64,000 nucleotides of DNA from Isoetes taiwanensis (taxonomy: Eukaryota > Streptophyta > Lycopodiopsida > Isoetales > Isoetaceae). Both the position numbers and the translations under genes were made by a program. Of this stretch, positions 48,215-61,100 are shown piece by piece (the first letter of the stretch is position 1; every line of letters begins with the position of its first letter). The stretch is taken from assembly GCA_021234155.1 (NCBI GenBank), contig JAJEKV010000013.1:14921877-14985876 (forward strand), given 5' to 3'. The notes under the pieces were generated by a model that did no database searches, was not told where the DNA came from, and saw nothing but the letters and a program-made list of their open reading frames with translations.

Positions 48215-49714
48215 CATGACTTCCAAATCCAGAGAGGGCGATAAGCATAAAGACTCCTTCTTCTCCCCGTGGGCTGAACTGGCGGTGTATCACTGCTATC
48301 CTTCCATCCAAGAGCAAAAGAAGGTAGAACCTAAGGGCTTTGTCATGCCCTACTTCTCTGCCTGAAGTGAAGGCCGCTCGGTGTCTTCCAGAATACTCGT
48401 CAACCGGCACTTCCACCATCTCCCTGTAATCACTGTAAATGGAAGATGCGAGGTTGATGCTTCTTTTCTCTGACACTGGTGCTGATGCGGATGAGCTCGG
48501 TAGGAGTACTGATGTTGACTTTCCTCTGATTCCCATGCGCTCCTGAGTCGCCAAGAACTCTTCTTCCGTCCGTAGCTCTTGCTCGGCCATCATCTGTCTG
48601 ATGCCGGTGTAGGCTTCGATGTCTGTGGATGTCTGGCCGGTGTAGGTTCTGGCGATGGGAAAGTCTTGAGTTTCCCTGTCGATGAAGTCGTCGAGCTCAG
48701 GGTCTTGTCGTAGGAGATGCAGTAGTTCATCCACTCTGTAGCCTCTGTCTCGGCACTCGGGGAGATTCTTGATATCATGGAGGCTTAAATATGCCTCTCC
48801 TTGTATAATCACTGGGGTCAAGCTTGTAATTCCTTGTCCCAGTGGTGGGGCTCTTCTCATTGCTCTGAGTCCTTCTTCGAAACTCTGGATCTGCTGCTCT
48901 ACCTGTTGCCTCTCCTGTGCTAGGTCGATGTCCTCTGAATCTGACCATCGTCCTTCTTCTTCTTCCTCCTTCACGTCGTAAGCAAGGCGCATCTGCTCCT
49001 CCTCTGCAGCTGCCATGGCCATTGGCTCTATGTCTAAGGGCTGCACTGAAGGTTCTCCTATCTGGGTTTGACCTCGAAGGGATAGGAATATGGCTACGGC
49101 TGCAATGTAAGAGAAGTATCTCCTCCTATTGGCAGAGACAGACATATAATTGGGTAGGCGAGTTGCTTTGTTCTCTAGGTACTTGTCTATGTTTGGTATG
49201 TCTTTGAGAGCTGCCTTGAGGGCCATATTTGGTGCAACGTATCCTATGCAAGGTGGGAGCTCTACTAGAGATGGTTCTATCTTAGCATGAAACTCAGACA
49301 TAATGTCCTGGTAGAAGGGGGTGGCATTGATGGTGGCCTCCATATCGATCTGCTTCTGGAAGACATTGAAGACATAGTTGATGTCGGCCTCGGCCACATG
49401 AGCTGTGGCGCTGTACCATCGCCTAAATGCAGTGGTTGCCATGGAGTGTGAGCAGCTGGGGATGTCAAACAGATGGGGAAGCGCCTTATGGGCCTGGAAA
49501 ATCGGCTTGGAGTGAGGAGCAAGGGTGTAGGATGCAAATGACACCTGTGGTCCCATTTATAGGCAAAACTCTAATTTTGGAAAAATTCAAAATTGGGAAT
49601 TATCTATGTTTCTAAGGTCTAAAACTATGCTAAAGACTGCATTCAGAGGATCCTATGGCAATAAATTTCATCTACTTTGGAGAAAGTGTGGACAACTTGG
49701 GCAATTTTTGGTGT

Positions 49715-49940
49715 GACCACTCACACAGTGCGCGAGAGACAGTTAGGAATATGATCTTAAGTGGCCTGGGCGCACTCTTTGAGGGGTGGGGCCCTGTTTG
49801 GATCGAGAATGATGCCAAACATGCAAACTAAGGGTGAAATCCTGCATATCTCGTTGAGATAGGTCGGATTGAACCCTTATTTGCTTCATTTGGATAGGTT
49901 TTGGCTCAGTTTAGGGGTCGACCACTCACACAGTGCACGA
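49715..49940. repeat. Direct repeat pair in the retroelement leader
   Basis: The motif accactcacacagtgcgcg followed by agagacagt is present at about 49716 and as accactcacacagtgcacg, agaggcagt, at about 49920, roughly 200 bp apart. The second copy abuts the point where the 5' LTR similarity stops, so it may mark the edge of the deletion that removed R-U5 and the primer-binding site. Confidence 0.6.
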
Positions 49941-49947
49941 GAGGCAG

Positions 49948-50420
49948 TGGTCCTTGACCTGCTCTTGATCCTCGGAAGGCATCCATGCTCCTGATCTTGC
50001 TGAAGATGGCTGCTAATCGATAATCTGTTATGCAAATCCAGCTTCCCGGAGCTTAGCAATGCGGATTGAAGTCCAGACTTGGCCGAAATGGCTCAAGAGA
50101 ACCCTAAATGCGAGAATGGGATGTCAAAGATAGAAAGGGTTTAGGGTTTAGGGTTATAACCCTTATATAGACCCTTTTTTTGGTTAGGTTAACCATTTGG
50201 CCAAATGGGTTCATGCCATTTGGAAAATGGGGGTTCAAGGGGGTTTTGTTGTGTATGTTTTATTAACATGCACAACGTTCGAGGTTGCCCCCTAGGTGCA
50301 ACTCTTGGCCCCTAGGTGCAACGTTCTTCGGCTCTCAAGTACATGTCATTTATGGCATGTACGTGTGACGTGGCAGTATAATATACGTATTAGGAGCGTA
50401 TATTATGCTGGAACATCACA
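49948..50420 (-). repeat. Truncated 5' LTR of the Ty3 element
   Basis: About 473 bp match 37959-38411 in the 3' LTR, ending gaacatcaca at 50420. The TATA box region (tctatataagg, near 50162-50172) and the ccctaaa motif are kept. Small differences include an extra gcgagaatggga near 50110 and an altered gccccctaggtgcaac block near 50285. The R-U5 part present in the 3' LTR is absent. Confidence 0.82.
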
Positions 50421-53400
50421 CAAACATAGTTACCAGACATTCCAGTGTGTTAGGTATGTCTCCGCGCTGATGTGCATCGACACTTCCACACCAGAATGTC
50501 TGGTTGCTTGACATAACACAATTCCCTTATACAGAAAAGCATCTTGTTTACTTGTTTTCACTGCGTAATCGGGATTCTAAATCCAATTTCCATTCCGACA
50601 TGTAGAGAGCGGGCACGTGGTTGAACAGGAATGTATGCAGGGCCAAAATGTCAACCCAACTTCTATTTTTCATAAAATAGCATCCCTAATTTCTAAATTT
50701 CCCATAAGCAAGGTACCTAGGTTACATAACATATTGCACTATTGTACATTAGGTCAAGTATAACCTATGATAAAAACCACGAGTATAGATACACTACCAA
50801 TATAATATGGCAATATCGTCCTATCGCAATATTGCATTATCCTCTCAATTGTCCTTTCTAGAATAAATGTTTGTAGCTCTTGTACACAATCTTTATGTTG
50901 TTCCATCCCCTGCACTAAGCATAAGGAGTTCAAGATAAGCCTAGTGGGTCTATGCATTTGCTTACGAAAACAATACGGTAATTGTGATGCCCAAGAGTTG
51001 CAGAAAAGTACCGGAGTTTACTAAAGAGTGAGCATCCCAAATCCTAAATAACTACATAGAGGCAACAATTCCCTTAATGTTCCAAGTTCTGTTATAATCC
51101 TGGACACATAATCTGAATCGAACTTCAGTTCCAAAACTCGATAGAACATTAGTAAAACGTAAGACAAGAACATGACAAGAGGATGTACTCGAGCCATTAC
51201 AACCTCGTGCCCAAGGTCTGCAAAATCTGAAAAACAAGATACAGGTTAGTTACAGTAAAGAAATAAACACAAAAGAAGAAAAAAAAGCAGAAACAAACAC
51301 AAAATAAGAGTTATACCTTCTTCTTAGTCGCCATTGTTCAACCAGACTTGCAAGAAAGCTTCAAAGCTACACATGCAACAAGAAAGAACTTGAATCTAAG
51401 CACCAAACTAACATGCAATCTCAGCAATCTCATTAAAACTCGCTGGAACACCTTAAAACCCAAAGATCTACCACAAAAACTTCGATCTTCCGCAGTTCTA
51501 AACAGAAACTGGCCGATCTTCAAGAACTCCAATAATGTTATTGAGAAAACAAGGCGCTGGCTCACAAAACAAACTAGAACAATGTCTAACACATGCACAG
51601 ACAAGAAAGAACTGGATCTTCAAAAACTCCAAGAATGCTACCGAGAAAACAAGGCGCTACAAAAGAAAACGAGGTGCTGGCTCACCAAGCAACCTAGAAA
51701 AAAGTCTGGGACAAGGCTGGACAAAAATGAAGCAGATAGAAGACACTCGAGCATCGCTGGACCGCCATGGCAGCAGACGAAAAAGGAGGGAGAAGAATGA
51801 AAAGTGAACCTTTTATCTTGCTTACGTGGCAAAAATACACGTAAGCAAGCCTTCACGTAGATCCCAGAGCCAAACTCGGCTTCTATCGTGTAGATCCTGC
51901 TCCGACCTTTTCTGGCCAAAATTTTTGCCTTTGCTTATTCCTCTGTCCGTCTGCCATAGCCTGTCCTCCTATGCCATCGCGTCAAATGATTTTCCAATAA
52001 TATATGATGCCCCTTTTTAAGGGAAAGAATATATCTGCATGTTTATAAGACCAATGGTCCATCGGGAAAAAAATATATTTTTTCATTCATTTTTTTTCCC
52101 ACCAAGATTTAGAAAAAAACAAGATGCTAACGCATCAATGGGTTGCCCTTTGGAGGAGCCATTGATGCATGCACAATTACTCGAAGAAAGCAAACCAAAA
52201 CAATGTCTAATCACTTAACGGAACGGATTTTTTCCAATCAACATGAGGCCAGAATTATGGCAGGATTTCAACCACAACCATTTAGTTTAGGTTTTCATGG
52301 TATATCTATACTTTTGGTTCTTTGAATTTAGGGATGTCAAGCTGCTGGCAAGAATGCTAGGTTTTTTAGTTTTTAGCATATTTAAGGATATCCCTTCCAC
52401 AACGGCCGAGATTTGGCCATTATGTTCTCCAGCATGTAAACAAGGGGGAGTTACTTAGAAAAACTCTTAAAACCACGCCTAACTAGATTTAGTAACAGAT
52501 CTTTATCCAATATTTGGGTAAACGTGAGAACGCACGTTGGAGAAAGAGATCACAGAGGTAAACTTTCAGATCGTGCTCTCAAAGTTATTTCCATAGCATA
52601 CCATAGTATCATAACATGGAGATCTGAAGGTGCTATGATCCAGTTATGATCTAGTATTTGCCTCTACAAGTATGACTTTTGTCGAAGATGCAGTCTACTT
52701 AAACGTCAACCTTATAGACTATGACAATCTGTAAACTTATTTGAAATAGAGAGAGCTTCTCAGTTTTCCTCTAGTCATCCAGCAAATTCCATTGTTATGC
52801 AAACTGTATCAAGACCCGCTATACCAAAATCTTTACCTACTGTACCCGCACCTGTTATATCTATTGTGCCAGAATCTACGCTGAGTATTTTATTTGAGAC
52901 ATCGATAGCCATACAGAAAAACTCCAGTTAGTTTAGTCTACTATTATTTGCCTGAATGTCTTGGAGAATCTCATAGAATGATAATCATTTGGCGATGTCT
53001 GTCAGCTTTTACATTAGAATTCTACTTTATGCATACTATCTGCTATTGTTCTCAAATATATGCACTGTAGACCAGTCTTTCATATTTCAAGGGAGAAATG
53101 CAATCCCCCATCCTCCATAATGCAGTCACAGGTCCTCCTTATATGTACATATATTGTGTTTCGCTTTTGCATGAGTTGTTTGTTTATTGCGTCTAGTTGG
53201 CCATATGGACTATGAAGTCTTCCTCTGAAGACACATAAGGCGGTTACTAGACATGCATACCATAGAATACAACATATAATTTGTTTGTTTGCGTCCAATT
53301 GGCCATATGGACTATGAAGTGTTCCTCTGAAGACACATAAGGTGGTTGCTACACATGCATACCATAGAATGCAATACATAAAGATGAATATATCTGGGAT

Positions 53401-53590
53401 TCAATATAGCTATTTAGCATTGGGCAACATTGATTATCATGGACCAGAAATTCTCTACAAGTTTATACTTTGAATCCCAGCTGGTTGTGTCTAGAGTCAA
53501 ATTTGTGTATCCTAGCTTAATGCATTCGCTATCGTCAGTGACAGCACGTCAAACCAGTCCTTAATTGACAGGAAACTAAAGTTCCATTTT
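50421..53590. other. Intergenic with decayed exon-like segments and a duplication
   Basis: A minus-strand frame at about 51052-51210 reads ARVHPLVMFLSYVLLMFYRV, then KFDSDYVSRIITELGTLREL, which looks like a membrane-anchored protein fragment of unknown family. Between 51370 and 51760 a coiled-coil-like unit (LQKLQECYRENKAL at about 51620) is duplicated about 110 bp upstream in decayed form. At about 53185 and 53298 a segment containing ttggccatatggactatgaag is tandemly duplicated with a period of about 112-114 bp. Confidence 0.4.
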
Positions 53591-53595
53591 AATAC

Positions 53596-54145
53596 CTTGT
53601 GAACAAAGACGATGTTCTTAAATGGTTTCTGTATCTTGCTATCTATATGTGCCCTCCTTTTGTCTGGAGAACACTCTGCCAAGATCACCTGAAATATTGT
53701 GACCAGAAACTTGAGGGTGGAAAATAAAAGGCCAAACAATTCATTACCTCCATTGGGTCTCTACAACAGATATGACATGTAAGGAGAAACATAAGCAACT
53801 GCTAGGTTTGTAACATGTCATTTGAAATAAAATTGGGCTTAAAAAATAGCCTAAACAATATTTCATACAATGAATGCTATAAAAAAGCATAAACGCCTAT
53901 CAAGAGAGATGTCAATGAATACATTCCCAAAACAGCTTTTGTACATTGTTTCAGTGGCAATAAGAAAAACATCTGTTAAAGGATCTTTAACCTAAACATA
54001 TACGTTAAGAAGGTTCAGAGGGAACAAAATCTTTGGTATATACCAATTCGCTTCCTGGTCCAACATACTCATCATATTCCAATACCATATCACAAACATC
54101 TGTTCTCCATCCCAGCATAAGAATCAATTCTTTCTTCCCCGAAAC
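53596..54145 (-). CDS. PEC/CASTOR-POLLUX-like ion channel, two exons (partial)
   Basis: Two minus-strand exons join in phase: 54145-54044 (VSGKKELILMLGWRTDVCDM, then EYDEYVGPGSEL) and 53688-53596 (VILAECSPDKRRAHIDSKIQ, then KPFKNIVFVHK), with an AG acceptor before each and a GT donor after each. The pattern GWR.D...M...YD.YVGPGSEL followed by a short charged segment and VxHK matches the RCK-like cytosolic domain of DUF1012/CASTOR-POLLUX proteins, closest in style to the plastid envelope channels PEC1/PEC2. I do not find the transmembrane exons upstream or the following exon (normally GNPM...), so this is either part of a gene with long introns or a remnant. Confidence 0.65.
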
Positions 54146-54534
54146 CTTACATGTTACAATTTATATTAAACACCAGCACCATATCCACATGGCCATGTTC
54201 TAAAATATTCTACTTATCTTGCACGACTTTGAATGTTTAGCAGCCTGCTTACCCTTTTTAATGGGTACATTCTTGCTCATGGGGGGGGACGTCTGGTGCT
54301 TTGCTATGCGTATGCTTTGTTGCAATGACAAGTAACTGGAACCAAAAAGACACGATTAGATATTTAACCACCACTCTATAGAACTTCAGAACTCCATGTG
54401 ACTTGCTCAAAAGTTAACAGGTTGTATTCAAAAGTCATATGAATATTGAATATTTTTTGTAACTTCAACACAAAGAATGGAAATATGCAATATATATTTC
54501 TACACATCTCAGAACCAATTAGGCTGTCGCACAG

Positions 54535-54725
54535 GATAAAGATTCTAGTTGTCATTCGTAGCAGATGACATTTTATTTGCATGAACATTGCAATATGCAG
54601 TCCCATCTAAAAGGCATATAGTTCCCTCAGCTGCATGATCCATGTACCATCTTTCATCCTTCAGCCCACAGGATGATGCACCATAAGGGAAACGGTTATC
54701 AGCGTGCATAACTTCACATGCATAA
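54535..54725 (-). pseudogene. Exon-like segment, unknown family
   Basis: The minus frame from an acceptor-like actgag at about 54727 reads ESYACEVMHADNRFPYGASS, then CGLKDERWYMDHAAEG and CLLDGTAYCNVHANK, ending at TAG about 54550. Conserved-looking Cys, Trp and Asp/Gly residues suggest a once-coding exon, but I do not recognise it. It lies upstream of the channel exons on the same strand without a proven link. Confidence 0.35.
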
Positions 54726-54829
54726 GACTCCTCAGTTGCCCATTATTTGAAGCCTTTATTTCATAAAACCAAACACGAAAGTGATACCATGCATAAACTA
54801 AATTCCGGACCAAGCAGAAGAAAATACCT

Positions 54830-55100
54830 TGGTAATTGCAACAAACGGTCTTTCGCCTTCTTCCGGTTGAAGCAAGACTGTATCCTCCTGAATAAACTAA
54901 AAACTGGCCATGCAAACTGCCGTGTTCTGGACCCATTTCCGGAACCGGCTTTAGGGCAAATTGTGCATATCTGCCATGACCGGAAAAGCTTCAATACCAA
55001 TACTTACAACATCATAGAGATTGCCTCTGAACTTCAAGGGCCGGGACGAAAGAAAAGGAAGCATTCGTGCCATCGATCAGCTACATCGCAGGCGAATCCT
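54830..55100 (-). pseudogene. Exon-like frames, unknown family
   Basis: An ATG at about 55077 opens MARMLPFLSSRPLKFRGNLY and meets a GT-like gtaagt just after. Downstream (54985-54830) a frame reads GRYAQFALKPVPEMGPEHGS, then HGQFLVYSGGYSLASTGRRR. They look like a 5' exon and a second exon, but the gap between them is only about 20 bp, so they do not join as a normal intron. Function unknown. Confidence 0.3.
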
Positions 55101-55199
55101 CACCGTCTAACTGTCACTGGGCCTCACGAAAACCCTAGAAAAAACCAACCCATTGCATCCGCTTACATAGGATATTTCGAGGCATATCTTATTGTTTAA

Positions 55200-58100
55200 A
55201 TTTGGATTTTCCGGTTTAGTAAGAAACTTTATGGAATTTTTTTTAAGCTATTTCCCTAAGGTTTTAGGGATTTTTAGTCACCGGCTAAATTTGCCGATTT
55301 GTATTTGGTTTGAGTTTGGCACTTTCCATTTTTAGCATGTCAATTTGCCCCTTTCGGTTTTCGGCATGAACATGCCACGATTGCAGGCCAAAGGCCCTTC
55401 TAATCCGAATGCATATGGCGAGGAGGGAGCATGCCATGCAAATCGCGATTCCGGTGAGAAAGGCAATGAATGATTTCTAAAATGTGTACATTGGCTCTAG
55501 ATACATCGGTATTGGGATTTCATTGGAGTTCTATACATAGAGCTATGTATTCTTCTCCAGCTTGCTTGCAGATCTGCGAAATGTCCATGGCTGCAGGAAT
55601 TATGTTCATTTTAATTGCTTCGAGTCCCCAGCACTTCGATTAATCATTAATAGAGAATGTTGGATGCTATATTTGAGGAAAAAATATTCGGCTATCATCT
55701 TTCAGCTCCATTCATTCTGGCCAAATTTCTGGTAATGTTCATATCCATTTTTTGGCCCTTCCCAACTCAAACTAGCTGAATGGTATTTCCTTCCTACCTC
55801 TACCTCTACTTCTGAATTAGCTTTATGGTATTTCTTTTCTTCCTTACTTATTTTCTCACATAGGTTTGATAAGATGGAATATTTGAAGGCTCTATGTTGC
55901 ATATATGGACGTTAGAGCAATCATATACAATACAAGAATGAGAATTAAAACTGAGTTTTTGTTGTTGTCAGGATGTCCAGCTACTAAGAAAGATGTTGAA
56001 GCTGTTGTACCCAGAGTTAACATTCAGACCTACAATCTTACTCACACAAGGGACTTCTTCTTAACATGGGCTTTATATTATAGCAAGAACTTCTTATAGA
56101 GAAGGTATAGGACCTTTATTGACTGAAGAAGAGTTCCATAGGTGAGAATGCAAATAGTTATGAAGGTGCACATGTTCATATTAGTACTTTTCCAGTTGCA
56201 TCCTCACTATTTGGGTCAGTCTTTACATTTCTCATGGAACATATGCCAATCTTTGTAGTTTAGACTGGTCAAAGCATAACTTTATTTTACATCCTTTGCA
56301 TTGTTTTCTCATATTAAAAATATTCTCCTATTGTTTTGTGCATTGTTTGTTGTTTCTCTGCTTGGATCATAAGACATGCGGCTAGATGCCTTTGTATCCG
56401 TGTGTTTTCTATTGCTTTTTAAGGGAGATTTAATGGTAGCTTACGTTTGGAGTAAATTCTCTATGTTATTCTTCACGCAAAGTGCACTACAAACTACTTG
56501 CCATGTTCTTATTTTCCTAACAAAGGAGCATAGAGCCGAATTCTCTTGCAAGAATATACCTTTTGGTCTCAAACATCGTGGTTGTCGAGGACAATGTGCA
56601 AAGGACCATGTGCAACATGTGAAGGAATATATCTCTTAGTGTCAAACACCCTGTTGTCAGAGGACCACATGCAGAATGTAGTGAGCCCCACACCCTGTTG
56701 TCACAGGACCATGTGCAGAATGTAATGAGCTTTACTTATTGATCATTTTACATCTCCATTCTCTAGGAAACCTCCACTAGATACCCTGATAGAATTTGTA
56801 AAGTTCCAGTTGTGTTGATTTGGAGCAATTGCCTTGATTTGGAGCTACTTCTGTGTCTAAGAAATTCATTCTTGCTACAAAAAGATAAGTTAGTACAGCA
56901 GTTCCTCGTGCTCTTGCCATTGGTTGGCAAGCATCAATTGCATGTCCCACTTGGGTTTTGATGTGGAATGACAATTTGTGTATCAATGATCTCCATGTGT
57001 ATTGCCAAAGAAATTGTTTTTCAAAAATCAGAAAACACCAATAATCGATCAAAATCAGAAGAATTAGATCCTATTATAAAAATGGGATGACAAAGTTTAT
57101 GATACTTAGGGAAGCGCAAAACAATAGACATTATCACGCCATTGCTTGCAGATGACCAGAAGAGTTTGATACCTATCTAAAATCTCTTTCAATCACCATA
57201 AATTAATGTCGGGCTGGACTGCTGTTTGTTTCAAAAAGAAACATGGGAATAATTTGACGCATTCCTTGGAGGTTCATAATATGTTTTACTGAATTTTCAA
57301 AGTTGAGTTGAAGTCTTCTCCATTGTTGTTGATCTTATCTATCCAGCAATTCCTCCTCTATTGTTGTTGATCTTCCGTTCATAATATGTTTTACTGAATT
57401 TTCAAAGTTGAGTTGAAGTCTTCTCCATTGTTGTTGATCTTATCTATCCAGCAATTCCTCCTCTATTGTTGTTGATCTTATCTCTTCAGGAAAATCTTAC
57501 ATTATGATATGCTGGAAATGCATAAACACAAGAACGATGTTGTGTTTAAGAGCATTTAGGCTGCAAAGCATTGCCGCACTCATGCAAAATAATAAGAATT
57601 CATGAGATGATCATGTTTTAGAAGTTGCTGCCTTTATTAGGTAGCTATAACTGTTTGATAGCATATTTACCAAGTGCATAGCTGAATCTCTACTTTGATC
57701 TAGGACTACATCTTCATTGCTACAGGGACCACTGCTGCAAGTTCTAGCTTTAGCTTTGGACAAGCTTGATATCTTATGTCCATCTAAAAGCAACAAGCTA
57801 CACAACTATTTTGTGCATCATTAGCTCTGACATCATTCTGCAATTCGACGATAGGTAAGCATATTATGTAGCTTATGACTTCTGATTTAAATCATTCAAT
57901 GCATTGATATTCATGTTTTTTTGCATTTTCTTGGGCTATAAATTGTTGGTTGATGGTGGTTACTATCTTGGGAGTTCTAATAATAATTGCTATGAGTTAT
58001 TCCCACATGCTGATACGTTTGCAGTATCATAATGGGAAACTGCTTATTATGATGTCCTTGAAGTGCCCTCAACTGCAGAAGGATCGGTATTGCAGAAGGA

Positions 58101-61100
58101 TCGGTATAAAGGCAATGGTTAGGTTCTTGAAGCCTGGATGGAGATAAATGGCATTCCTATGCCTACTTAAATTAATATTTTCAGCTAACGGTTGTAGTTG
58201 AACATTACTACTCAAGATCTTACAAACCCGGCTCCTTGCCATAGTCATGAGCTTTGGAATGCTGGGAAAAAAAGCCAACAAATATAGATGCCAACACCCA
58301 AGATTAGGATTTGCCGATATATGAAGCCCCGGTCGCCTCGCCATAACTCGGACCTCCATCCTCAATGTTTCTGCTCGAAAAGGTATCAGGTTCTTTATGT
58401 TCTTTTTACTTTGATCCCTATTCATCCCTGATCCAATATTTCTTGGCCCGTTTTGGGGCTCGGAATCTATAACTACAGAGTAGTCTTCTTCTCATCCCCA
58501 TGATATTAAGATTTGATTTTAGATCTAGGCTATGATTGCTTCTGAGAGTGAAAACCAGGAAATTTAAGAATCCTTTAGTATTTGATAAAATACATGAGAG
58601 GCAATAAGACGGGAAAAAGGGGTTTACCCATGCAAGATTCGATTCTGATACAATCGGACGATCCGGGTAGAGATAAATGGATCAAGATTTGGAAAATCTA
58701 ACTTTAATCCCCGTCTTATAGTAAGCGGTGTGATCGAGGCATGGTCATTGGTGGGCAAAAACTCCGGTAAAGTAGAAAAATTCCAAGACATATTCTTTGT
58801 GCATTATAATCTGATTGAATGTGATGAAAGATCCAGTAATCCTATCCTCTGGAATGACAGAAATTAACATGCCCTATCACGAGGCATAAAATAATGGATG
58901 AAAAAGGCATTCTAAATCATGCATTGCAGAAAATGATCGGGAACTGGCCAGGCAAACAGAGAGGCAATGGAACAGTAGATGGAATTTCAGAATTGGTTCC
59001 AGAGGCATAAAAAAGGCGCATTGATGCAAAGACTTGTCTCTCGCTTCAACGTTTATGTGCGTGTTGAAAATCCCGTGTACATGCTTTTTCTCGCCGCATT
59101 TAGGTGATGTGCATTCTCAAGTATAGATATTAGCTTCCCTATATTGCTTGAGAACAAGAAGACCACTCATTCGCAGAATTGCACAAGATAGATGTGATTC
59201 GACTATGCCGAAGTTTCTCCATTTATGTAGGAAGAGGTTCACATATGTTTGTGAGTTATTTATCCTTAACAATAAATTTGCTGCTTTATGGACACAACGA
59301 GACATTGTTTAACAACATATATCATTGCATGCTTCCTGAACAGAGAACACTTGACCTACAATTTGGAATTTTGTAAATTCCATCCGCTCTAAGGAAACGA
59401 TGACGTGGGATTCTGAGAGAAAACAAAGCAAATATGTGCGGCACCTATACAGTTCATTATCTATTCTCCCAATGGTATGTTAAATTTTGAAGCTTTTGTT
59501 ATCAACACGTTTCAACTATCAAATGATTGTGCTCTTCAGTAAAGTTGCTATTTGCTCATTTCGATTGGGTGAGATTTTGCTTTGCGCACTTTTGTAAATT
59601 CATTTGATACCCATCTATTTCTAAATGCGTAATTGCTTTCTTCCTTTGTTTTATCTTTTATTAGAGGGCCACCCGACAGTATTCTAGGAGAAATTGAAAA
59701 TATGATTCGTTCTTATGTACATAGCACTCTTAACATTTTTGGAGTTAGTCACGCTTTGTTATTTTGAATTTGAAATCTTATATGAAAGAGGACAAGGTGT
59801 TAACGTGAGCTGCAACCTTACTCAGTAGGAAAATTCTATTATCTTGGCAATTTTGCCAATAAATCGTAACATTGCCACATTTGAGGCAATGAAGCTTGCT
59901 TGGAAAGTGGACCCGATAGGTATATTGATAACACACAAAACTCGATTTTCTAGAGGGCATCAATATCAGATGATTATCTACATAATTGCCAGGCCAACGT
60001 GCATTTGGAGTATTGACAAAGTTGGAGGATCGCTAAAGCCATACCTTGGGGCAGTCAGAAATGTGCAGGATTCAAAGAATTTTGGCTTACGAGAACAAAG
60101 CAGAGGCCTAATTTGGAAGCATTTCAAGGGTTTGGCCCCTTTGGGTCTCTTTCAATCTCTCATGACCATGAAAATTGTGAAGATGAGAATTTGCAAAAAT
60201 GAAATCCACTAGATAGTGGTCCAGACTTCCAAAGTTCAAATTTGTTACAGACTGCAACCAAATGAACCGAAGCCCCGTAAGCATACTCGAGGCCTATGCA
60301 AGGATCCTACCAAAGCCAAATCGAGATAGAGGTAATGGTGATCTCTTAATTTCTGTAAGCGTGCTCAACCTCATTTCCAGTTTATTGTCATGAGCACAGA
60401 GCACAGTATTAACACAAACATGAGACATGTAAACTATATTAGCTATTTAGGCTTTGTTTTATGTTCGATAGTATAGCAATGTCATCGATATGAACTATTT
60501 TACCTAACGTTTATAATGTTGTACACCAAATTTGGTTGAGGATCTTTTAAGTGATTTTGAATATCGGTCTCTGGAACCTGCTTCTGCCCTTGCAGCTATT
60601 TTCCATGCCACTGATTAAAGTAATACAATCTGGGTACCTTTAGAACATCTCTTAATGTAATATATAGAATATAATCAGTTGTTTGCATAACCACTTGCAC
60701 CATTGCTTTCCCTCATGCGGCAAAGACTTCAAATTGTTCCCACCTTCTACACTGCTTCCATCTCTGGTTCCTTTGCCAATTTCATCTCATTTCCTTTGCC
60801 AATTTCATCTCATTGCAATAATCACAAGAGAAAAATACGGGATGCTCTTCTCCATTTGAGACAACTATCTTCTACAAACTTATAGTTGGTAGTGACATGC
60901 TTATCAAATCTCTTAGCTTGGTAAGGTTTTAAAATTTCCGATTGTAAGAAATGGTCGTTGAAATAGATATCTTGCCATTGCTTCATTGGTTCATGCCTTT
61001 CAAGCAGCATGCAGCTTCTAGATGAATATTTATTTGATATTACCCCAGATATCTTTGATGCTTTTGTCTTTTTCACATAATTTAAGAGTAGTTAAATTTG

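Larger units (their letters stand above)
44140..49556 (-). pseudogene. Extra ORF upstream of gag, split by the hAT element
   Basis: Two parts on the minus strand, 49556-48207 (450 codons) and 44403-44140 (87 codons plus stop), are in the same phase if the hAT element and one target copy are discounted, giving about 537 residues. The product is not recognised. Visible features: a basic then hydrophobic segment at about 144-160 (RRRYFSYIAAVAIFLSLRG), an acidic stretch at about 196-212 (KEEEEEGRWSDSEDIDL) and a coiled-coil-like Gln/Glu stretch just after. It starts about 390 bp after the truncated 5' LTR and ends 70 bp before gag, on the same strand, so it belongs to the retroelement. Some Ty3 lineages (for example Ogre) carry an extra ORF before gag, but a chromovirus with one of this size is less usual. 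A captured host gene is the alternative. Confidence 0.72.
36855..50420 (-). mobile_element. Ty3 chromovirus with nested hAT insertion
   Basis: The element reads on the minus strand: partial 5' LTR (50420-49948), an extra open frame (49556-44140, split by the hAT element), gag (44070-42838), protease and reverse transcriptase, RNase H, integrase with a chromodomain (to 39324), a polypurine tract (38424-38412) and a full 3' LTR (38411-36855). The order protease-RT-RNaseH-integrase defines Ty3/gypsy and the C-terminal chromodomain defines a chromovirus. In-frame stops, frameshifts, an RT deletion and a truncated 5' LTR make it inactive. No clean 5-bp target duplication was found (aaccg on the left, caaac on the right). 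Confidence 0.9.
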
